Positions 60,508-64,000 of a stretch of DNA of 64,000 bases are shown in pieces; within the stretch, counting starts at the first letter, position 1, and each line of letters begins with the position of its first letter. The translations under genes and the position numbers were made by a program. Origin of the DNA: Burkholderiales bacterium (GTDB taxonomy: Bacteria > Pseudomonadota > Gammaproteobacteria > Burkholderiales > Burkholderiaceae_C); assembly GCA_017302655.1 (NCBI GenBank), contig JAFLDE010000007.1, positions 1 through 64,000 on the forward strand. The letters are read 5' to 3'. The notes beneath the pieces are model-generated. The model did no database searches. It saw only the letters and a program-made list of their open reading frames with translations, and was not told where the DNA came from.

Positions 60508-61635
60508 ATGCCGATGTCCCCTGTTCCCGAACTGGTCGCCGAGTTGGCAGCCGGCCGGATGGTCGTCTTGATCGACGATGAAGACCGCGAAAACGAGGGT
60601 GACCTCGTCCTGGCTGCAGACCATGTCAGCCCCGATGCGATCAATTTCATGGCCCGCTTTGCGCGCGGCCTGATTTGTCTGCCGATGACGCGCGAGCGCT
60701 GCGAACGCCTGCAGTTGCCGCCGATGGCCACTCGCAACGGCACCAAGCACGGCACGGCCTTCACGGTGTCCATTGAAGCGGCGACCGGCGTCAGCACCGG
60801 CATCTCAGCCGCCGACCGAGCGCGCACCGTTCAGGCTGCCGTTGCCCCGCACGCCACGGCCGATGACCTCGTCCAGCCCGGCCACATCTTCCCTCTGCAG
60901 GCGCAAGACGGAGGCGTACTCATGCGCGCGGGCCACACCGAAGCCGGATGCGACTTGGCGCGCATGGCCGGCTGTAGCCCAGCCGCCGTGATCTGCGAGA
61001 TCATGAACGACGACGGCACCATGGCACGCCTGCCCGAATTGGAAGTGTTCGCCGCCAACCACGGCCTGAAGATCGGCACCATCGCAAGCCTCATCGAGTA
61101 CCGCGCCCGGCACGAGAGCTTGATCGAGCCTCGCGCCAGCCGGCCCATGCGCACCCGGCACGGCGCTTTCGAAGCCACGCTGTTCGCCGACCAAAGCGGC
61201 GCACAGCATCTGGCACTCAAACGCGGCCAGTGGCAGGCTGAGGACGCGGTGCTGGTGCGTGTGCACGAACCGCTGTCGGTGCTCGATCTGCTCGACACCG
61301 CTGCTGGCCCTCACAGCTGGGGCGTTGACGAAGCCCTGGCCGCCGTGGCGCAAGCTGGAGCTGGCGTCGTGGTCCTTTTGAACATCGGCGACGAAGGCGG
61401 GCAGTTGCTCGAGCGCTTCTGCGGCACGTCGGCACCTGCATCTGCACGCGGTGTCATGGACCTGCGCCTTTATGGCGTCGGCGCGCAAATCCTTCGCGCC
61501 CTGGGCGTGCAGCGCATGCGTTTGCTTGGCCAGCCGCGCCGCATGCCGTCCATGGTTGGCTACGGCCTCGAGGTGGTGGACTTCGTGCCCATGCAACTCG
61601 CAGCCAACTCCGTTCCCCGCCATGCAGCAGGCTGA
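60508..61635 (+). CDS. ribBA: RibBA: DHBP synthase with degenerate GTP cyclohydrolase II domain
   Basis: The 375-residue protein's N-terminal RibB domain is intact: [16 protein letters not shown] (Mg-binding acidic residues), [60 protein letters not shown]. It makes 3,4-dihydroxy-2-butanone 4-phosphate. The C-terminal RibA-like domain keeps VRVHE and [18 protein letters not shown] but lacks the zinc cysteines of CLTGD...RCDCG, which here read PLSVLDLL and SWGVDEA. GTP cyclohydrolase II activity must therefore come from another gene. It overlaps ribH by 14 bases. Confidence 0.93.
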   Translation: MPMSPVPELVAELAAGRMVVLIDDEDRENEGDLVLAADHVSPDAINFMARFARGLICLPMTRERCERLQLPPMATRNGTKHGTAFTVSIEAATGVSTGISAADRARTVQAAVAPHATADDLVQPGHIFPLQAQDGGVLMRAGHTEAGCDLARMAGCSPAAVICEIMNDDGTMARLPELEVFAANHGLKIGTIASLIEYRARHESLIEPRASRPMRTRHGAFEATLFADQSGAQHLALKRGQWQAEDAVLVRVHEPLSVLDLLDTAAGPHSWGVDEALAAVAQAGAGVVVLLNIGDEGGQLLERFCGTSAPASARGVMDLRLYGVGAQILRALGVQRMRLLGQPRRMPSMVGYGLEVVDFVPMQLAANSVPRHAAG

Positions 61636-62089
61636 ACGCGGAACGATCTCCCTAGATGGCCGGGGCCTGCGCGTTGGGCTGGTGCGCGCCCGTTTCAATG
61701 ACCCCATCACTCGCGCGTTGCAGCAAGGCTGCGAGCAAAGGTTGCTCGAGTTGGGAGCTGCCTGCACACAGGTGCTCGAAGTCGGCGGCGCGCTTGAAGT
61801 GCCGCTTGCGCTGCAAGCGTTGGCCCGCGCCGGCGGGGTCGACGCACTTGTCGCTCTGGGCTGCATCATCCGTGGCGAGACCTACCACTTCGAATTGGTC
61901 GCCAACGAAAGCGGCGCCGGAGTGAGCCGCGTTGCGCTAGACCACCATCTGCCCATCGCCAACGTCATCCTGACCGTCGAGAACGAATCCCAAGCCTGGG
62001 CGCGTATTGGCAAGGGTGCTGAAGGGGCCGAAGTGGCCGTGGAAATGGCCGGCCTGCTGCGTCGGCTCAAGACTGGAGATTCTGTTTGA
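61622..62089 (+). CDS. ribH: lumazine synthase
   Basis: RibH condenses the ribitylamino-pyrimidine with dihydroxybutanone phosphate. The 155-residue protein shows [37 protein letters not shown] (substrate loop), [21 protein letters not shown] and a final helix [12 protein letters not shown]. It normally forms a 60-mer or pentamer. Its stop overlaps the nusB start (TTGA). Confidence 0.95.
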   Translation: MQQAERGTISLDGRGLRVGLVRARFNDPITRALQQGCEQRLLELGAACTQVLEVGGALEVPLALQALARAGGVDALVALGCIIRGETYHFELVANESGAGVSRVALDHHLPIANVILTVENESQAWARIGKGAEGAEVAVEMAGLLRRLKTGDSV

Positions 62090-62550
62090 ACGCCCCCGCC
62101 CGAAACAAGACCACGCCGCGCTCGGCCCGCCGACAGGCCCGCCAGGTGGCGCTCCAGGGCCTCTACCAGTGGCTGCTTTCCGGCGAGGACGCTGGTGCCA
62201 TCGACGCCCATTTGCGCGACCAGTCCAACTACGCCGGCTGCGACCAAAAGCACCTAGATACCCTGCTGCACGGCTGCATCCGTGAAGCCGCTGCCCTGGA
62301 TGCCTTGCTGACCGAACATGTCGACCGGCCAACCAAGGAGCTGTCGCCCGTCGAGCACGGCGCCTTGATGATCGGCGCTTTCGAACTGCAGCAATGCCTG
62401 GACGTACCCTACCGCGTCGTCATCAACGAAGCGGTGGAATTGGCCAAGGGCTTCGGTGGCACCGATGGGCACAAGTACGTGAACGGGGTGCTGGACCGCT
62501 TGGCGGCGCAGCTGCGCCGCACTGAACTTGAGGCGGACCGCAAGCGGTGA
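62086..62550 (+). CDS. nusB: transcription antitermination factor NusB
   Basis: NusB binds boxA RNA with S10 to build rRNA antitermination complexes. The 154-residue helical protein has [78 protein letters not shown]. It starts with TTG overlapping the ribH stop, the common ribH-nusB arrangement in beta- and gammaproteobacteria. Confidence 0.95.
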   Translation: MNAPARNKTTPRSARRQARQVALQGLYQWLLSGEDAGAIDAHLRDQSNYAGCDQKHLDTLLHGCIREAAALDALLTEHVDRPTKELSPVEHGALMIGAFELQQCLDVPYRVVINEAVELAKGFGGTDGHKYVNGVLDRLAAQLRRTELEADRKR

Positions 62551-62957
62551 GTGAAGCCGCGTCGTCGTTCCGCCTTGCGCTGCGCGTCTACTACGAGGAC
62601 ACCGATGCCGGCGGCGTCGTGTACTACGCGAACTACCTGCGATTCCTTGAGCGTGCACGCACGGAGTGGCTCCGTCAGCTGGGCTGCGCCCGCGAGGAGC
62701 TGCGCGCTGAATGCGGCTGGCTCTTCGTGGTGCGGCGCGTGGAAGCCGACTACCTCCGTCCCGCGCGCCTGGACGACTTGCTCACCGTACACGCCAGAGT
62801 CGTGGAGACGCGTGGCGCCAGCCTCGTGTTCAAGCAATGGATCACCCACGAAGCAGGCCATGAATTGATGCACGCCCGCGTGCAAGTAGCCTGCGTCGAT
62901 GCACAGCACTTCCGTCCGCAGCGGCTGCCCCGGCCGCTGCTCGAACAACTGCCATGA
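62547..62957 (+). CDS. ybgC: acyl-CoA thioesterase YbgC (Tol-Pal operon)
   Basis: This 136-residue hotdog thioesterase has RVYYEDTDAGGVVYYANYLRFLERARTEWL with the catalytic Asp, plus VRRVEADYLRPARLDDLL. YbgC hydrolyses short acyl-CoA or interacts with acyl carrier protein, and travels with tolQRAB across proteobacteria. GTG at 62547 overlaps the nusB stop by four bases, and tolQ overlaps its end similarly, so this is one continuous operon. Confidence 0.95.
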   Translation: MSEAASSFRLALRVYYEDTDAGGVVYYANYLRFLERARTEWLRQLGCAREELRAECGWLFVVRRVEADYLRPARLDDLLTVHARVVETRGASLVFKQWITHEAGHELMHARVQVACVDAQHFRPQRLPRPLLEQLP

Positions 62958-63631
62958 ACCAAGATCTTTCCATCATCGCCCTGGTGACCCAGGCCAGCCT
63001 GGTCGTGCAGCTCGTCATGGCTGCCCTGCTCATCGTCTCGGTGGCCAGTTGGAGCGTGATTTTCAGCAAGCTCTTCGGACTGGCCCGCGTGCGCAAAGCC
63101 AACGACGGCTTCGAGGCCGATTTCTGGTCCGGCCGCAACCTCAATGATCTCTACCAAGCCGCCGCCAAGCGCCAGCAGGGCGCGGCGCCAATGGAGCGCA
63201 TTTTTCAGGCCGGCATGCGCGAGTTCCTGAAGCTGCGTGAGCGCAAGGTGGTCGATGCGGGCACCTTGCTCGATGGTGCACGCCGCGCGATGCGGGCCAG
63301 CTACCAGCGCGAGGTCGATGCTTTGGAGAGCAACCTCAGCTTCCTCGCCTCGGTCGGTTCGGTCTCGCCTTACGTCGGCTTGTTCGGCACGGTGTGGGGG
63401 ATCATGCATGCTTTCGTCGGCCTGTCGAACCTGCAACAGGTGACGCTGGCCACCGTGGCACCGGGCATCGCCGAGGCGCTGGTCGCCACCGCCATCGGCC
63501 TGTTCGCCGCCATTCCGGCAGTCATCGCCTACAACCGCTTCGCGCGCCAGATCGACCGGGCGGCGATCCAGTTGGAGACCTTCATCGAGGAGTTCTCCAA
63601 CATCCTGCAGCGCAACGCGGGACAGCACTGA
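62954..63631 (+). CDS. tolQ: Tol-Pal system protein TolQ
   Basis: TolQ with TolR forms the proton-driven motor that energises TolA for outer-membrane invagination. The 225-residue protein has three membrane helices: about 13-35, 130-152 (SVGSVSPYVGLFGTVWGIMHAF with conserved Thr and Gly) and 166-190 (VAPGIAEALVATAIGLFAAIPAVIAYN). The family pattern MNQDLSIIALVTQASLVVQLVM begins it. It shares TGATG with tolR. Confidence 0.97.
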   Translation: MNQDLSIIALVTQASLVVQLVMAALLIVSVASWSVIFSKLFGLARVRKANDGFEADFWSGRNLNDLYQAAAKRQQGAAPMERIFQAGMREFLKLRERKVVDAGTLLDGARRAMRASYQREVDALESNLSFLASVGSVSPYVGLFGTVWGIMHAFVGLSNLQQVTLATVAPGIAEALVATAIGLFAAIPAVIAYNRFARQIDRAAIQLETFIEEFSNILQRNAGQH

Positions 63632-64000
63632 TGCCGGGCGTCGCGGGCCGCGGCGGCCGCCGCCGCACGATCAACGAGATCAACATGGTGCCGTTCATCG
63701 ACGTCATGCTGGTGCTGCTCATCATCTTCATGGTCAGTGCTCCGCTGATCACCACCGGCGTGGTGGATCTGCCCAGCGTCGGCAAGGCCAAGACGCAGCC
63801 GGCGCATGTCATCCACATCGTGGTCGGCGACGACGGGGCGCTGAAGTTCCGCAAGGACGAGCAAGCCGACCCCGCCCCGCTGCAACTCAAGGACGTGCTG
63901 CGCCGCGTGCGTGAGGCGCAGGGCAGCGACGCCACGATCCCCGTCGTCATCTCGGCGGACCGGCAGGTGAAGTACGAAAAGGTCGTCGAGGTGATGGACC
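63631..64000 (+). CDS. tolR: Tol-Pal system protein TolR, N-terminal part (truncated by window edge)
   Basis: The 123 visible residues show a basic N-terminus (GRGGRRRTINEINMVPFID), the proton-conducting Asp in MVPFIDVMLVLLIIFMV at the start of the single membrane helix, and the beginning of the periplasmic domain (HVIHIVVGDDGALKF, VVISADRQVKYEKVVEVMD). The tolA-tolB-pal genes should follow beyond 64000. It starts one base into the tolQ stop. Confidence 0.96.
   Translation, partial: MPGVAGRGGRRRTINEINMVPFIDVMLVLLIIFMVSAPLITTGVVDLPSVGKAKTQPAHVIHIVVGDDGALKFRKDEQADPAPLQLKDVLRRVREAQGSDATIPVVISADRQVKYEKVVEVMD

Overview
This 64 kb window is chromosomal DNA of a high-GC betaproteobacterium, most likely order Burkholderiales. 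Evidence is the core gene content and order (ribD-ribBA-ribH-nusB-ybgC-tolQ-tolR, edd-eda, thyA-folA, glyA-nrdR, mutL/rluB/miaA), dense coding with many ATGA or TGATG overlaps, and a sox cluster of betaproteobacterial layout. No rRNA, tRNA, CRISPR array, insertion sequence or prophage was found. The finer placement (Sphaerotilaceae/Comamonadaceae-like) is an inference.

Layout. 1-2.2 kb: tail of an ABC ATPase, a metallophosphatase-like protein with degraded motifs and an exported polysaccharide deacetylase. 2.2-7.4 kb: dedA facing away from mutL, then rluB with a repeat-rich N-terminus, and miaA. 7.4-12.3 kb: a four-gene cassette (SPFH protein, small membrane protein, Arc-like repressor, serine hydrolase) behind a perfect 16-bp palindrome, then a lipid-exporter-type ABC transporter. 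12.3-14.3 kb: ccdA-ccdB toxin-antitoxin, thyA, folA. 14.3-18 kb (minus): chemoreceptor, PPi-type phosphofructokinase, aldo/keto reductase.

18-34 kb is a lithotrophic or mixotrophic sulfur-oxidation region. soxC-D-Y-Z-A-X-B is followed by a heme-binding protein, a DsrE-like protein, a YeeE/SoxT thiosulfate importer and a cytochrome c4. Then come a flavocytochrome c sulfide dehydrogenase pair (minus), a periplasmic thioredoxin, two small c-type cytochromes, an ArsR regulator, a Crp/Fnr regulator, a SoxH-like metallohydrolase, an OsmC protein and an AhpD-like protein. A 15-bp motif close to TATATNNGCGTATNC occurs in four promoter regions here and is a candidate operator for the ArsR protein.

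34-50 kb: xth, a thioesterase, an amine-oxidase-like FAD enzyme, a periplasmic binding protein, a TonB receptor/YfiR/GGDEF-EAL signalling set, eda-edd with a HexR-like box, a MobA-like nucleotidyltransferase, pdxH, and a minus-strand operon of msrA, ABC exporter, cysteine-rich small protein and DUF3299 protein. 50-54 kb: ubiD-family decarboxylase, lytic transglycosylase, and glyA preceded by what looks like a ZTP riboswitch, then nrdR. 54.5-59.4 kb: type IV pilus pseudopilin cluster without pilY1. 59.4-64 kb: riboflavin genes, nusB, and the start of the Tol-Pal operon.

Notable non-coding structures are a 142-bp inverted-repeat element whose end supplies the dedA stop codon, a diverged relative doing the same for eda, a ~134-bp long palindrome, hairpins between soxY and soxZ, and the predicted riboswitch. 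No gene-free stretch of over 300 bases exists except the 311-bp crp/soxH divergent spacer (31939-32249), which holds one copy of the sox motif and nothing else I can identify.
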